Source: Ramazzottius varieornatus (taxonomy: Eukaryota > Tardigrada > Eutardigrada > Parachela > Ramazzottiidae). Taken from it: a stretch of DNA of 58,780 nt. Positions 12,388-24,807 of this stretch are shown here, piece after piece. Below the pieces are notes generated by a model. That model saw only the letters and a program-made list of their open reading frames with translations, searched no databases and had not been told where the DNA came from. A program made the position numbers and the translations under genes. How positions within the stretch are numbered: position 1 is the stretch's first letter; each line of letters opens with the position of its first letter. The stretch covers positions 228,057 through 286,836 of the forward strand of contig BDGG01000004.1 of the NCBI GenBank assembly GCA_001949185.1. Direction: 5' to 3'.

Positions 12388-13456
12388 CAGTGCAGATGGG
12401 CCAAGTGACTACCACCTGGCACATTGGCGTAGAAAAAAATCAGACTGTCTGCTTTTCTTTCGTTCTTTCACATGATATGTGCAACTTTCCCACGCTGCTT
12501 GCGCTGAGCTATAGCTTGTTGGTGTGCAGTGAGACCTTGGTCGCAAAAGCTGATTGGAATGATTTCGGTGAGGGAGAGTTTTCGGCAGGAACAAATCGGA
12601 CACTCTAGAACTCCATGCGCAATTATCTTTCCCCAGTTCGATTTTGACGGATGAAGACTATCCGGGTTCTTGTAAGAAAATAAAGAAGATCGCAAGAGGA
12701 GTCAAACCAAGTTGATTAATGAATTAAGACCGTCGAATTTGACCATTTTGCCCGCAAACCACTGCTCGTGAAAAAAAATATAATTCATGTTCCAAACCAA
12801 GAGCTCTCACCCACGACCGCTTGTCATGTAGCCAAGTCTCTGGACTAATGCTTTTGGGTGCCAAAGTTGCAAGGCCCTGTCAAACAAGTGCATGAGAATT
12901 TTCTGTAGTTCTCTCAAAATCAAAAAAAGTGGCCGATTCTCACGAACCCAGTTTTTTGCTAAAAGTCTTTCCCCACTCACGTTTCCCCAAGTCTGTCCAA
13001 AAGCGTTCCTAATTTCGAAAGATCAATTATTGGCTTCTCGTTCATGCTTTTAGTTGCCGGAAAAGATTCCAAAATATTTCGGGAAACCTTGTTTTCAGGC
13101 GCGCACCCTGTATTTCGGCCCAATTTCGATACAGTAGCTGTATCAGCGAATCAACAAGTGATACAGAAGCAGTACTGTATCTTTCCCGGAAGTCAGGCTA
13201 CCGTTAAACAATTTGCAATCAACAGTTCTAGTACAAAAGAGCAGAGGAGAGAAAATCGATATTTTCCCGAGGGAGAAACAGTGGAAAGTTCGCCTCGGAG
13301 CAGCTACGCGGCTGCACCCTCCCTAGTTCTGGGTTGATACTCGACTTCGTATAGACAATGTTTCTGGGCAAGTTATTTTTAAAGAGTAGCAACAGGGATA
13401 CCAAATAAAGGAAAAATAGTTGTGAGGACCAGCCTACACGCAGTCGACAGCGCCGT
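12388..13456 (-). mobile_element. 1.1 kb element, truncated copy, inverted relative to 27044-28143
   Basis: This is a near-identical inverted copy of 27044-28143; a 97-codon frame inside (13044-13337) gives the same protein string in both. It starts with the terminal repeat CAGTGCAGATGGGCCAAGTG at 12388 but loses similarity after 13456, before the opposite terminal repeat, and has no flanking TA at 12388. It therefore looks truncated. The open frames are not known proteins and I do not annotate them as genes. Confidence 0.8.
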
Positions 13457-14445
13457 CTCACCACCGTTTGTCTAGACGTACCACCTTTCTTTCAGAATGG
13501 TTAATTAATTAGAACTTACAAGGGAAAGGCTCGCCTGTGGCTCGCTTTTCAAGTTCGCGGAATGGCAAGTACCATGGTTGGGTTTGTTGATTAAATCATG
13601 ACCTAGGAACTTGACGGAAGCTCGAAATTGTTTTCCTACACACTGACAAAACAGGAAAGGGAGGCGGTGATTAGGCGAAATATTGAGTTTCAATTTCATG
13701 AACTGCAACAGATTTCTTAAAAATAGTCAACGAGATTCGGCGAGACCGGTGAGCATGTATGGATATGTCTTCATGCAGGAGTCACGGTATGTCTGGATCT
13801 GGAACCATCCAGATTAAATTCTGCAATGCGATTTGCAGATAGCTCAATTTCACACATCAGAAATTCACTTTACACTCTTACAAAGTAATCATGTCTCAAC
13901 TGGGTTTTCGAGAATCTCGCCATTGAATCACTTCGGATATGCCGGCACTTCAGTATGTGGTTGAATCCATCGAGTTCTAATTCGACGTTTATCCGGTCCA
14001 ATCCAATACGGTTATTTGAAACGAGGAGAAACGAGTAACTGCAAGTATCGCTCCTGAACGAGTAAGAACGAGTACATGCGCTAGTGGAAACGAGATGCTA
14101 GTACTCGCCGGCCGAATAATCAGTTTGCTCGCCTTTCATTGGACCAACCCTAAAAACAAGCGGTTAACCGAGATGTGGGACGTCAGTACTCATGACCAGC
14201 GCCCCAACCAGTTTTACCACAGGGGAATTGTAAAGCATGCGAAGAAATCCTAGAAACGAGCCGCTGCGTGAAACGAATTCATTAAAAATATTTGAAATTC
14301 AAAAGATGATAATCTTTTTTTTCTCACGAAGCGAAGGAGGATTCGTTTCGCTTTTGCCACGAGAGAATTAATAGTCACTCGATTCAAGCAGGTGACTAAT
14401 TTCCTTGATCAGAACTTCAGCTGGTTGACACCGTAGGGGAGCGTA
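13457..14445. other. Non-coding spacer
   Basis: I see no gene here. A minus-strand frame at 13505-13708 has no motif. The stretch separates the truncated 1.1 kb element from the foldback element at 14446. Confidence 0.4.
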
Positions 14446-14586
14446 CTGTATTCCCTCCAAGGTTTCGCGCAGTCACATCACAGGCCCATAAAATAGTACC
14501 TGGGGGTTGCTGACCAAACCATGGCTACCTGGGGATTATTTTATGGGCCTGTCGCGTGACTGCGCGAAACCTTGGAGGGAATACAG
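14446..14586. mobile_element. Long-stem foldback element
   Basis: A 141 bp sequence folds on itself. The left arm begins CTGTATTCCCTCCAAGGTTT and continues through CGCGCAGTCAC and GGCCCATAAAAT. The right arm is the reverse complement over about 57 bp with few mismatches. The spacer is only about 25 bp, so the transcript would be one long hairpin. Confidence 0.7.
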
Positions 14587-17111
14587 ATGTAATTCGTACT
14601 CGACTAGAGCAAGGCTCCCGTCCCGGGCAATCAAACAATCACAATGCATTTTGGCCAGCTCTATTCAACTTGGTGGGCTAATTACTGTCACGCAGTATAC
14701 CTGTATACTCATGGCGAACTTGAATTACTTTCGTCCGTCGTTCTGAGCAGAGTGGCACGAGCTTTGCAACTGCTGTAAGACTGCAACGAACGCTTTTCCG
14801 AAACAATATTTTGGAAACCCATTAGCACTCGTTTATCTGAATTCTACTGCTGGCTTTGCGATTCCCCTATGCTCGACTGACGCCTGGGACATCGCGGAAA
14901 ACAGCGCTTGATATCGGCTGAATCAGTTCTAAATTTGGGTGCACGTGTGCCTCGCCGTGGATGGCAACGTAAGACAGGCGCGAAGTTTCGATTCGCGCAT
15001 TTCGATTCCAGCGTTCCGAGTAAGTTTAAATCAGCCTACTCAAAAGCACGGAAATGAAAGAGCACGTTCAACACCTCTTCGGAGAAACACAAAGTGGCAT
15101 GATTCGAAAGTGCTGCCTACATGGTGATGCGATCTTGGTTGAGAAGTCCCTTCTGTTATGGTCCACGAAATCTTCAAAAGCTTTCTCCGGGCTATAATAC
15201 TAGAAAGGGAGATGCTCACATGCGGCTCGGTCATTGACAAAATTACTACATGTCTGCAACCCAAAACTTTTTCCCTAGAACGAAACCACACGAAATTTCA
15301 AATGAAAAAGATGAAAAGCCCATCCCAACGACCCATCCTTCTTCCTTGCCTTACTTTCTCGGAATGCCGGATACTGTACCACGAAGGTATTACGAGCTCA
15401 CAAGCGGATTTTCGTTCGTCACGGAGGCCACTGGTTTAAATTTATCCAGAAAATATTCCCGAATGCCAGCGTTTTCATCAACCTTGCACAGGTAGTCTAA
15501 TGCGAATTTGTAGCTGCTAGTCCCGAATGACCTTTGCCTGATCCTCGGTGGTTTACTTAACTTCGTTGCCAATGTTGCAAGCGAGATCTGACTAGCTTTT
15601 TTGTCCAAAAATTCCTTCTCAAACGGTCCACGACCTCGTCAGAAGCTTTTTTCGGGTTATAAATATGGTACCAGAGTGGGATATCGAAGCCCGGTCACTA
15701 TGACCAAAGAGTAAGCGATGTTCTGGCAAGTTCAGAGAACAGGAAGGACTCACGATCCATAAAGATCCTGCTGTCGATAAACACTTCTTGCCACCTGTAA
15801 TCAGATTAGAGGCGTGATCTAACTTTCTCCTCTCAGACTAATTAATGAAACCAATATGGCAAAAAGTGGTGCTCGGAGGTCTTGGTCGTGGCTCTTAGTT
15901 AGAAAGTGGTGTACGGAGTAAACGGTGGTGATGATCGGGATTGAAAGGTGGTATTAAGGGACTATGGTGGTCGAAGGTGGTGTGCGGAGCCTGAATTATC
16001 TGAACTAAAACTGTATACCCTAATACTGAATTATTTATTCTGGAGTAAAACTGTAACCGAATTTGGGAGTAAAACTGAATACAACACTGGAGAAGATTTT
16101 CCACCTGCAACCAAGGGCCAACAAAGCATAAACTGTGCCCGTTCCTGAAGAACGATCAAAATAATTAAGCACTGTTACTTACAAGTACGAGGAGCAAGAC
16201 CCAACTTTTTTAACTCGCCAAACTGGTTACTACTTTTCTGACTAACGAATTTCTCAAAATCCATCAGGTCCTGAAATTACAAATTAATTTACAAGTATCT
16301 CCCACAACCTTGCTTCATTCTGCGGCAGACAGAAGTTGGGAACATTGGAAGATCGTGACGAGAGAAATTCCAGAGTGGAAGCCATTCGAAGATGGCATCC
16401 GATGTTAGGAAGCACTCTTTCTGCAGAGGGCAGAACAAGGCAAGCCAGATTAAGCACACATGTGTCGAACCGAGCAGAATGACACATTTCTGAAAGTGTG
16501 CTCAGGGTTAATGATGACGCAACACAGCCGTTTTCATCCAAAATCGGAACGGCTACAACTTTGCTAACTTCCGAGCGAAAACGCATTGCTTTGACAGATT
16601 TATCTGAATCTCTCGGTGGACTTGCCGATCACTGAATCAAGGCCTAAACTGAACTGTGAATGCTAACTGGCTAAAACTTTGCTAACTTCTGCTCAGCCGC
16701 CAACTGGTTGTAGTCTAGATTCGCAGCGCTACCTTCACGATTTGGCTTAGCAAAGTGAGCTCGTTGGAGAAGTTGGGCCTCTCCTCGTACCCGAACTGAT
16801 AGAGCGGAAGCCACAGCGGCACGCACAGCGCAATCATGAAGAAGATTGTACGCGTCATTGTTTTGACACATTGAAACGAAAGCGGTTAAAGCACGAGCAA
16901 CGTGAGGGTGTACAATAAACACGTCAGTCTACATCAGCAGGTTTTGAAGAAGACCGGTAGACCAGCGACCTTGCCCACAGCTGTTTCCCGAACAGCGTCC
17001 GGGAAGATGCGGTATCTAACAGGGAAACGCGGAACCAGCTGCAGTTATATCAAAGTGAACAACATTGTTCGATCAACAAGCAAACCAGTTTGAACGTTGG
17101 CTTCTTCGCTG
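14587..17111. other. Intergenic region with degenerate direct duplication
   Basis: I could not support a gene. Two diverged direct copies lie at about 15146-15240 and 15610-15706: both contain GGTCCACGA and an AAGCTTT..CGGG.TATAA core. The reverse-strand translations resemble each other weakly (SIS..S..I..RKKLL/RRKLL..SWT), and one copy carries stops. Minus-strand frames at 16284-16586 and 16671-16922 have no recognised domain. Confidence 0.35.
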
Positions 17112-17290
17112 CGTATCGGCATGGGCATGTTGTCGAAGCTGGACAAGACGCTGGACATGGAAATTCGACAAATAGCTGTTGGACAGCTGTACGGAACAAT
17201 TGGATTGGACAAACTGAATACGAACTGCGCGTGAACGCAGCAGATACAAGAAGACAGTTTTTCGTGATCTCAGAAAAGAAGTAAAAGTGA
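17112..17290 (+). repeat. Degenerate coding-like fragment, left arm of an inverted pair
   Basis: It is homologous to the reverse complement of 17715-17880. Translation gives ELRVNAADTRRQFFVISEKK here and a close relative in the partner. In another frame KLDKTLDMEIRQ pairs with KLDNPLNMDIRQ, with stops in the partner. Both look like decayed fragments of one ancestral gene or element. The family is unknown to me. Confidence 0.55.
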
Positions 17291-17714
17291 TAGAGCAAAC
17301 GTCACAAAGCCCGATAGAAAAATCCCTAATTCAAAAAATTTATCGGTCAGCCAGGAGAATAAATCAAATCAGCTGCGAATCTTATGCCGTATCTACTTTG
17401 GACTATTTTATAAATTATTTGTGCGCCACGCGATTTTCGGGAGGCCGGTATACAAAACTTACAAAGTCGCTCTGTCCAGTGGCGCACGGTTTTCGCCAAT
17501 GACAATGCACACGTGCGCCGCTCGCGAGAACGATCATCCCATTTCGTTTGTCGACCCCTCAGAAATCGCTTAGCGCAGAGATAATGTGTCAAATTAGCCA
17601 AACTACGGTATTGGATTCGCAGATGGTTTGATTCATTCTAGTGGAATCTCAACGGACCTTAAAGTTTTTCCAATTATAGATAGTGCTATCGGACTTCATG
17701 ACATTTGCATTATC

Positions 17715-17880
17715 AGTTTCGCTTCTTTTTTGAGATCACAAAAAACTGAGTTCGTGTTTCTGTTGCGTTCACGCGCAGATTGAACTCAGTTTGCTGTTCA
17801 GTACAGCTGCCTAACAAGAACTTGTCTAATGTCCATGTTCAGCGGGTTGTCCAGCTTTTACAACATGCCATCGGCATGCA
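17715..17880 (-). repeat. Degenerate coding-like fragment, right arm of an inverted pair
   Basis: This is the partner of 17112-17290 in opposite orientation, with several in-frame stops in one frame and the conserved string LRVNATETRTQFFVISKKK in another. It sits about 0.45 kb from the end of the RT gene and may belong to a larger decayed element. Confidence 0.55.
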
Positions 17881-18335
17881 GTGAGACACCGCCTCTTCTT
17901 TTGCAAGAGTATCGGAACTCGGGTTTGCCGGCTTCGGTCTTGCCCTTAACACTGGTGTTCTGAACATTTGAGGATACGATAAAGGGAGCTCATCAGCTTC
18001 CTCTTAACTGAAGGCACAGAGAAGAAGGCTAGTGAGGCAACAGGGCAACCAGACGGTTTGATGTTTGATTCTCACACATCGTAAAAACTTTTGCGGCATC
18101 GAAGTATTTCCTAAGATATCTCAATTAAAAACCAGATTTCAAAAGCATAATGCCGGCCTGGTAGGACCAGACCGCACACACAAAAAACAAACAAACAATA
18201 TCTATGACACAGACAAAAGGCGGTTCTTCTTCGCATCTAAAATATTGTAAATCTCTTCCAAAGCTCGACTTTGAGCAAAAGTACCAAAAACACAAGCAGC
18301 ATTTCCTCTTTGAATCCCAATGCTAATTTTTTGCT

Positions 18336-21130
18336 TCAAGACGAAAGAGATCTTGGTTCACCTGTCCTGTCCATGATCTTCTTACCAATCTTCTGGATGA
18401 GGTCCCTCGCTTCGTTCCCGAAAACACCGAAAGTCTCAAACCCCACCGCGCAGAACAGGTACCGTCCTTCCAGCTCCACGTACTTGGATCGTTTCTTTTC
18501 CTCAGCTTGGTTGGCAGCAAACCCAACCCTTTCGGTGGATCCCTGGAGATAGGTCTGTCCCAGAGTATCCACCACTGTAACGTCCCAGGCCAACGCCTTT
18601 CCCTGACACCAAGGCACGAGCGTCAGGCCATCCGGTCGCCTCCCGTCATCTCGTAGCAGTCCATTCGGCTCTCTGATGTTATGCACCTGACAACTTGTCA
18701 GTGCACGATGGATGATGTCATTCAGAGCGTCGTGTCTGCTATGCCGTCCAGCACTGTTCTTACAGGCGAGTCCGTGGCGTCCCAAGCCATCGACCTGCAC
18801 TCCACATCGACAGGCATGCGGCTCGCACAGCTTGGCTCCAAGGCGTAGACCTACAGAAATTCTAAAACAATTGTCATCAAGAAGATTACCAAGGACTGAG
18901 ACTGGCAAAGCGTCCAGCCAGGCTCCAGATTCTTTTGAGGAAACGGCATGGAGGCGGGCCTTCTCAGTAGGCGTGGATTGCTCTAGCGGGACTCGGAACT
19001 GACGTTCGACGATGGGTGTGTCCCACATCTTTCTTAATGATCGCATCAGGCTCGGCGGTGGCTCGACGTCGCAAATTGCACTCCACAAGGTGATTCCTTC
19101 GGCCGTAACTCCATCCAGGTCGGCTTCTGGGACGATCTGGGACACCAGGTGATGTGCCGCATGAACCGAAGCCAAGTAGGCGGGTAAAGCCAGCTCAGCA
19201 GCACACCTCAGTCGCAAACCTCCGTTAGCCACTGGCAGACTTGCTTGACGCCATGTGTCATCATTCATGTCGATATTGGCAATCTTTGCTGCGCAAGACC
19301 GGATCGCGTCGTCGAAGTGTCTGAGGGACTGTTGGCACTTGTAAGCTGGGCTACAACGTAACACGTAAAGCAACTTAGGGATACTCAGACAACTTTTCAA
19401 CAAGAACAAAGCTTGGTGTGAAGAGATCTTCTCCAGGCGTAAAGTCATAAGCTCTGCAAGGGCCGTCTTCCCGTCCAGTACCTTGGGAATGGCTTCCGGG
19501 AAAAGTGGTGCACCTAAAAGGGTCAGGCTATGGCTCTCAGGAAGGAGGATACCCGGGCACTGAACCTTCATCTTGGCAATGGCAGGTGTGCGTTCCCGGA
19601 CCGTTTCACCGAAGGCGAATACCTCACACTTACTCATGTTGAGTTGCAAACCCAGAGCGGCACCGGCACTGATGACTGTCTGTAAGTCAGCCGACACCTG
19701 TTCCAAGGTGCCACCGAGTGTTGCATCGTCCAAATACCACAGGTTGAACGGTGACGTGAGCGACTTGGACAAGCTACGAGTAGCAAGACAAAACAGCAGC
19801 GGACCCAGAGGATCCCCTTGCTGGACACTGCACGCTGATTGCAGGACATGTTCACCATAGAGGAGGTTGGACGGTTGCCTGTAAAGCTGATACACAAAAG
19901 GGAAAAACTCAGAAAGGAGCCTGAGCACTTCCTGTAATAACCTGTCGCGAAACAAAGTATTAGACGCATTACGAAAATCAAGCTTGAGGAGGACTTGACA
20001 GGTGCTATCGTGTTCCAGGAAGGCTCGAGTTGCATGGACAACTGCTTCGGCACCACCTTTCGTACCGTAACCCAGCTGTTGGGGTCGAACCAACACTCCC
20101 ATGGCTTCCATGACTCGTTTGCTTACTATCTTACCTGCCAGGCGACGTAGGGTTTGCCAACAGCGATCGGTCTAATGCCACCATCCTTCTTAAGAAGTGC
20201 TGTCAGAGAGGCTCCGTAAAGAACTGGGCAAATCTCATCAGGCACTTTTCCTTCCAGCATCAACGTCATGAGGCAGGCAAGTTCGATGGAGGCAGGATCT
20301 CTTAATCCTCTCAACATGTCTTTGAGGTGCTGAGGTCTCAGTCCATCTGGGCCTCCGGCCGATCCATTTGGAAAGCTGGTTACCGCTTGGAGGACTTCCT
20401 CGGCAGAGAATTGTCCAACCATGGGCATGAGGGACTGTTTCGGCGGAAACGACGGGTTATGCTGCTCGGCGGGATGCTTTGAGCGGAGTGCTTCCAACGT
20501 TTCCAAGGTGGGCGGGGTCATGACGTCATCCGAAGAAAGTATCCGGACGGCTCCACTGACGTCACAATCCTTCAGCTTCTGCTCAACCCTTCTGTTCAGC
20601 AAAGAGTCCCCATCCATCTTCTTGTTACGCACCTTCTTGCTGTGTCCGGTCACTGTCACTTCGTTCATGGCAGGGCGGGACACATTCTCCTTCACGATCG
20701 ACGTCAGGGATTTCTTCATTTGACTGTCTTTCTCAGGTTGCCGGAAGGCAATGGAGGGGAAGCGGAGAAGACTGGTCCAGCTATCGGCCGTGTTTGACCG
20801 GATACAGTCTCTAATCTTGCTGGCAAAAGCAGCTGCGGCCGTTGCTCTAGCTCCATGAGGGATTCTGTGTAGGGTAGGGGGAGGACGCTTACCTAAAGCA
20901 GGGGGTTCTGGAAAAGAAACATTTACACGGGGTCTTAAGCTCTGCTCAAGAACAACTGTTCGATCTGCCTGTGGCTTCTGCCTCTTCAAACATGGCCTCT
21001 TCCCCCGATGACTCTTCAGGTAGCCTTCACTCGCTGCTTTAAAACCACAAAGATCACAGACAACGTCACCCCGAGAGTTGGGAGGCATTGGATGGGCAGA
21101 TAACAAAAACAAAAATCGTAAAAAGTGCAT
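18336..21130 (-). pseudogene. Reverse transcriptase of a non-LTR element with restriction-like endonuclease motifs; one frameshift
   Basis: Two abutting frames (20126-21130 and 18336-20111) form one protein of about 925 aa. Order: an N-terminal zinc finger (CDLCGF, then H and C), RT start (RPIAVG), LKLDFRNASNTL, the RT motif QQGDPLGPLLF, the catalytic YLDDATLGG, a C-terminal CRCG..GLGRHGLAC zinc knuckle, and RRPDGLTL..AWDVTVVDT, which fits the PD-(D/E)xK endonuclease of R2-like elements. The upstream frame reads RPIAVGKPYVAW then stops. One extra base near 20150-20157 would restore a leucine-arginine run (TLRRLAGKIVSKRV) typical of RT, so a 1 bp deletion is likely. It may be a mutation or an assembly error. 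No LTRs are seen. An R2-type clade is my inference. Confidence 0.8.
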
Positions 21131-22339
21131 GTTCGGTGCAAGACCACTGACTGGACAGCTGGTCCAGCTTGAATGTGGTTAACTGTACAAACAAGCCCAA
21201 TATAACTTGCGCACACTCATGAATGAAAGGATTACTGCCCTCTTTCATACGTGGTCAAACTTGCGAACGACCTAATGTTTTATCTGGTCAAAGAAAGCTG
21301 ACAGATTACTTTGCTGACAGAAAGACTACTGTGCTGTAAGGTTACAGTAGATTCCGAGTCGTTAGGAATAAGCTCAGCTGTAGAGAGCATTAGAGCGCGA
21401 GTGTGCATTGGACAGACCAGGGCGTTATTGATGTGTGTATTGACACGCATCGCTCTTCCTCAACCTACCCGCCTTTTTGCGAGTTCGTATTGCACGATAC
21501 AAACTTTTTCGCATAAATATGATACCATTAAATGGGAAATTTATATTTTTGAGCTATCTCAAATCTTTAGGTTGCGTTGGCATATTTCGAGTTTGGCATC
21601 CGTTGTGCGTGTTTAAGCGAGGTCGCCTCGTGTTCGCCCATAGACCGCTATGATAAAGGCGGCTGGCTTGCACCGAACCTGCACTAAATCACAAGTACGT
21701 GTGAGAGTCAAACATCAAACTGAGCTTAACATTGCAGCTCTCCCTTTCTTGCCGCACGACATGACTTCGTTATGTAGTGCGGCAAGCTGAAGGTGTCGCT
21801 TAGAACGACTTCTCTTCTGTAGAGTGGTGAGAACAGATAAATTGTCCCAACAACTTCTGGCCTAAGCATTGCAGGAATCCATGTCAAGTCCATATTTTGA
21901 TGCGTTTTCGGATCTCTCGGCGACAAGTTGGGCAAAATTTAGGGACAAACTTATTTGACTCCTATCGAGCCTTTCCTACGCCAACTCGTAGAGAATACGA
22001 AAGGGCATGGTGTAGTAATTCTGCCGCACGTCGCCGTGGAGCAAAGTCTCAGAAGACTGTTCTTCCTTTCGGGAAGTTTTTCCGTAACATTCTGGGTGCG
22101 ATTATGAGCTGCGATACCCCCCCCATATGGGGCTTTGTGTTTAAACAAATGCAGGCGCATGATTATGCTGTTGACGTCACTTTGACGTCACGTGACTACT
22201 GGTCAGACGACCAGATGAACCCCAGCATCATGCTCCTCGGCGTTCGATACACTATATTGCATCAGCAGTTTAACTTTGCTTTTGGGGTCCCAAAATTTAG
22301 AACCCGTTTCTGAGCAATTGGACTGGAGATAGTTTGTCC
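21131..22339. other. Spacer between the RT gene and the Tc5-like element
   Basis: I recognise nothing here. A plus-strand frame at 21897-22313 has no motif. The segment next to 21130 would be the 5' end of the retroelement. Confidence 0.35.
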
Positions 22340-22342
22340 TCA

Positions 22343-24763
22343 CAAGGGATTAACGCCAGTCTGTCCACTCTGATCCTCAAACCAATATGATAGCATGATA
22401 GAGCAGAGTTTGCTCCACAAACTGAGATAAACTAAATCGGCGAAATAAAATCCTGAAAGACGCCACAGGAAGCGGAGGTGACGTCAAATTCAGGGCGGAT
22501 CACCAGTGTGACAGCAAATCAACTGATTTGATTGCCTGATGGTTGATTTGATATTGATTGAACCAGTTGCGCTTGTACTCTACGCTAAGCCAAGCGCAAT
22601 CAGTTGTGCTGTGCCTGATGCTTCATTGCTCTTACATTCATCGTTCCGTTACTGCGTGATTTCCACTGTCGCCCGAAATGGATTCCGTTAATCCGATGAA
22701 TGTGTTGAAGCTTCTGGAGGAGAACTACAAGCAGCTCTTCCAACTGGATGGACAACCGAGCGAGGCTGATAAGCAGTTAAAAGGACTCGTCAAAGGTATT
22801 GTACTGTTGCCGTTTACTATGGCTGACATTGATATGAGATATTCCACCTTTCTGTTTCTGTTTCTGTTTCAGAATTTATGGATATCAAAATCATCCGAGC
22901 AGGTAGTTCTTCGTTGGCACTTGAAGAAGACCTGCAATATGAACTGCAAACAGACATGCAGACGTTCGACGAGATCGAGAAGTTGGTTGCTGCGTCTAAT
23001 CAGCTGGCTGAACCCGACGAAAATCCTAGCCAAGAAGATCAAGTCGTCGAGCCTCTCTCCAGTGGAACGGAACCATCGTCCAACGAATTCTATGTCCAGC
23101 GAATACCGAACCCAAAACAGCCGCCAAGTAACGCAGTCACCCTTGACTACAAGAAACGCTCCGTCGATTTCTGGAGGAATGTCGCTACGAAGAAACGACG
23201 TAGCCTTTCGTGTGTCCAGACCAAGTTCAAGAAAGTCACAAGTATTCGACAACTCCAAGAATGGGAACGGCATGTTGCTGAGGGCGGTTCCAGATATGAT
23301 AAGCTGAAGGCGCTGCGTTTGGAGACTGGCAAGCAGTTCTTCCTGGCCAAGCAGAAGCCTCATATTGCGAAAGATATGGATATTCGACGTTGGGCTGTTA
23401 CTGCGAACCGAACCATTGGCCTGGTAGGTTTCACGGCGTCTCCGGACTGGGTGGGAAAGTTGAAGAGGTAAACACATTGAAGTATTAAAATGAAATATGT
23501 ATCATTGCTTACGCAGATCACTTCAACCGAGAATTTCGCTCACGAGTTACTGCGCCATACTAACGGGGTCGATATTGTAGGAATTACGGCATCGTCGATC
23601 GGAAGATCACCAAGTTCGTGACCGACAAGTACATTCAAGAAGCTCCGCAAGTAAAGAAAACTGCGGAGGAGTGTGTCGCCCTTGTCAGATCGAGGATCTC
23701 AGATTACGGCTTGGACTGTATGTGGAACACGGATCAGTCTGGGTTCGATTACGAGATGAGACCAGGGCGCACACTGCATCTGGCCGGCGCAAAACATGTT
23801 CTTGCGATCTGTCAGTCGGAGAACTCCATGACGCATAGCTACACGGTCATGATGACCATTTCGCCCGGCACGCGCAAGTTTCTCCCACAACTGTGGATCA
23901 CTCTCCAGGAGGACAAAGGCGTTTTCGGTCCTATTGTGGCAAGGACAATGTTTAAAGCTGACAACCTGTATGTCACTGCTTCGGCTTCGGGCAAGATGAC
24001 AAAGAAGCTCTACTTGGAATGGTGTGAAAAGATATTGTTTTCTCATGTGGAAGATCGCTGCATTCTACTGGCCGATTCGTTGAAAACCTATTCTGACCAG
24101 GAAGCTGTTTTGGAATTCAAGCCTGAAGAACTGGAATACGAAATGATCACGATTCCTCCGAAAGTGACTGGTGATATCCAACCACTGGACAGACTCTTCC
24201 GAATGTATAAAGACTTCTTCCGGAAGATCTCCAGTTTCATCATTTTGCACAGCCTTCCACTTCAAGTTCATCATCGAGACGTAATCCTCAAGATGCATTC
24301 TTTGGTTTACCAACAGTTCGCTAGGTCTCCCCGGTTTGGAGACCTAGCGAACCAGGCCTGGCATCTGCGCGGCTATACCGACGAGTCCTTTGACTATGTA
24401 AATCCTACCGAATTCTCTTTCCCCAAGAAGTTGACTGGTCATTGCGACCATCAAAACTGGGACGACCGGCTTTTGCTTAAGTGCGGCTGGTGCAAAGCTC
24501 CTCTCTGCTTCCATCACTTCTACGATCAGTATCACCTCTGTAAAATTTATCTTCCATGAGTTCTGTGAAATTTTAGACTGTGCTAGTATAGTTGGTCATG
24601 TCATGTCGATGTAAGAATTTGACGTCACTTCCGCTTCCTGTGGCGTCTTTCAGGATTTTATTGCGCCGATTTAGTTTATCTCAGTTTGTGGAGCAAACTC
24701 TGCTCTATCGTGCTATCATATTGGTTTGAGGATCAGAGTGGACAGACTGGCGTTAATCCCTTG
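22343..24763 (+). mobile_element. Complete Tc5/pogo-like DNA transposon, 2421 bp
   Basis: Terminal inverted repeats of 149 bp lie at 22343-22491 and 24615-24763, beginning CAAGGGATTAACGCC, with about three mismatches seen by eye. The element is flanked on both sides by the triplet TCA (22340-22342 and 24764-24766). That fits the TNA target duplication known for Tc5-type elements, whose ends also start CAAGGG. It contains one uninterrupted spliced transposase gene. Intact gene, near-identical ends and clean duplication suggest recent, possibly current, mobility. Confidence 0.92.
22678..24559 (+). CDS. Tc5/pogo-like transposase, DDE/D superfamily
   Basis: Three exons, 22678-22795, 22873-23467 and 23581-24559 (1692 nt, 563 aa), join in frame at GT-AG introns. 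A CENP-B-type helix-turn-helix spans the second junction (DIRRWAVTANRTIGLVGF, then KLKR/NYGIVDRKITKFVT). The catalytic core shows NTDQSGF (first Asp), CILLADSLKTY (second) and DIQPLDRLF (third), with 37 residues between the last two. The C-terminus carries a zinc-binding cluster (KCGWCKAPLCFHHF, YHLC). The enzyme should cut at the 149 bp repeats around it. No stop or frameshift interrupts it. The start at 22678 lies just inside the left repeat and is the only in-frame ATG upstream of exon 2. Confidence 0.9.
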
Positions 24764-24807
24764 TCAGACTGGGCCGCCGATACCCAAGTCGTGTGCAAGC
24801 TGCTTAC

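Noticed and set aside
13044-13337. 97-codon frame repeated exactly at 27203-27496, possible transposon-encoded protein
   Set aside because: The identity is explained by the whole 1.1 kb element being duplicated. The frame has no motif, and low-complexity palindromes inside it make coding unlikely.
17423-17490. TGCGCCAC..GTGGCGCA palindrome as a sixth hairpin-family member
   Set aside because: The arms point the opposite way and the spacer is longer with no loop similarity, so I treat it as unrelated.
21897-22313. 138-codon frame upstream of the Tc5-like element
   Set aside because: No motif; overlapping frames on the other strand are equally long, as expected by chance at this base composition.
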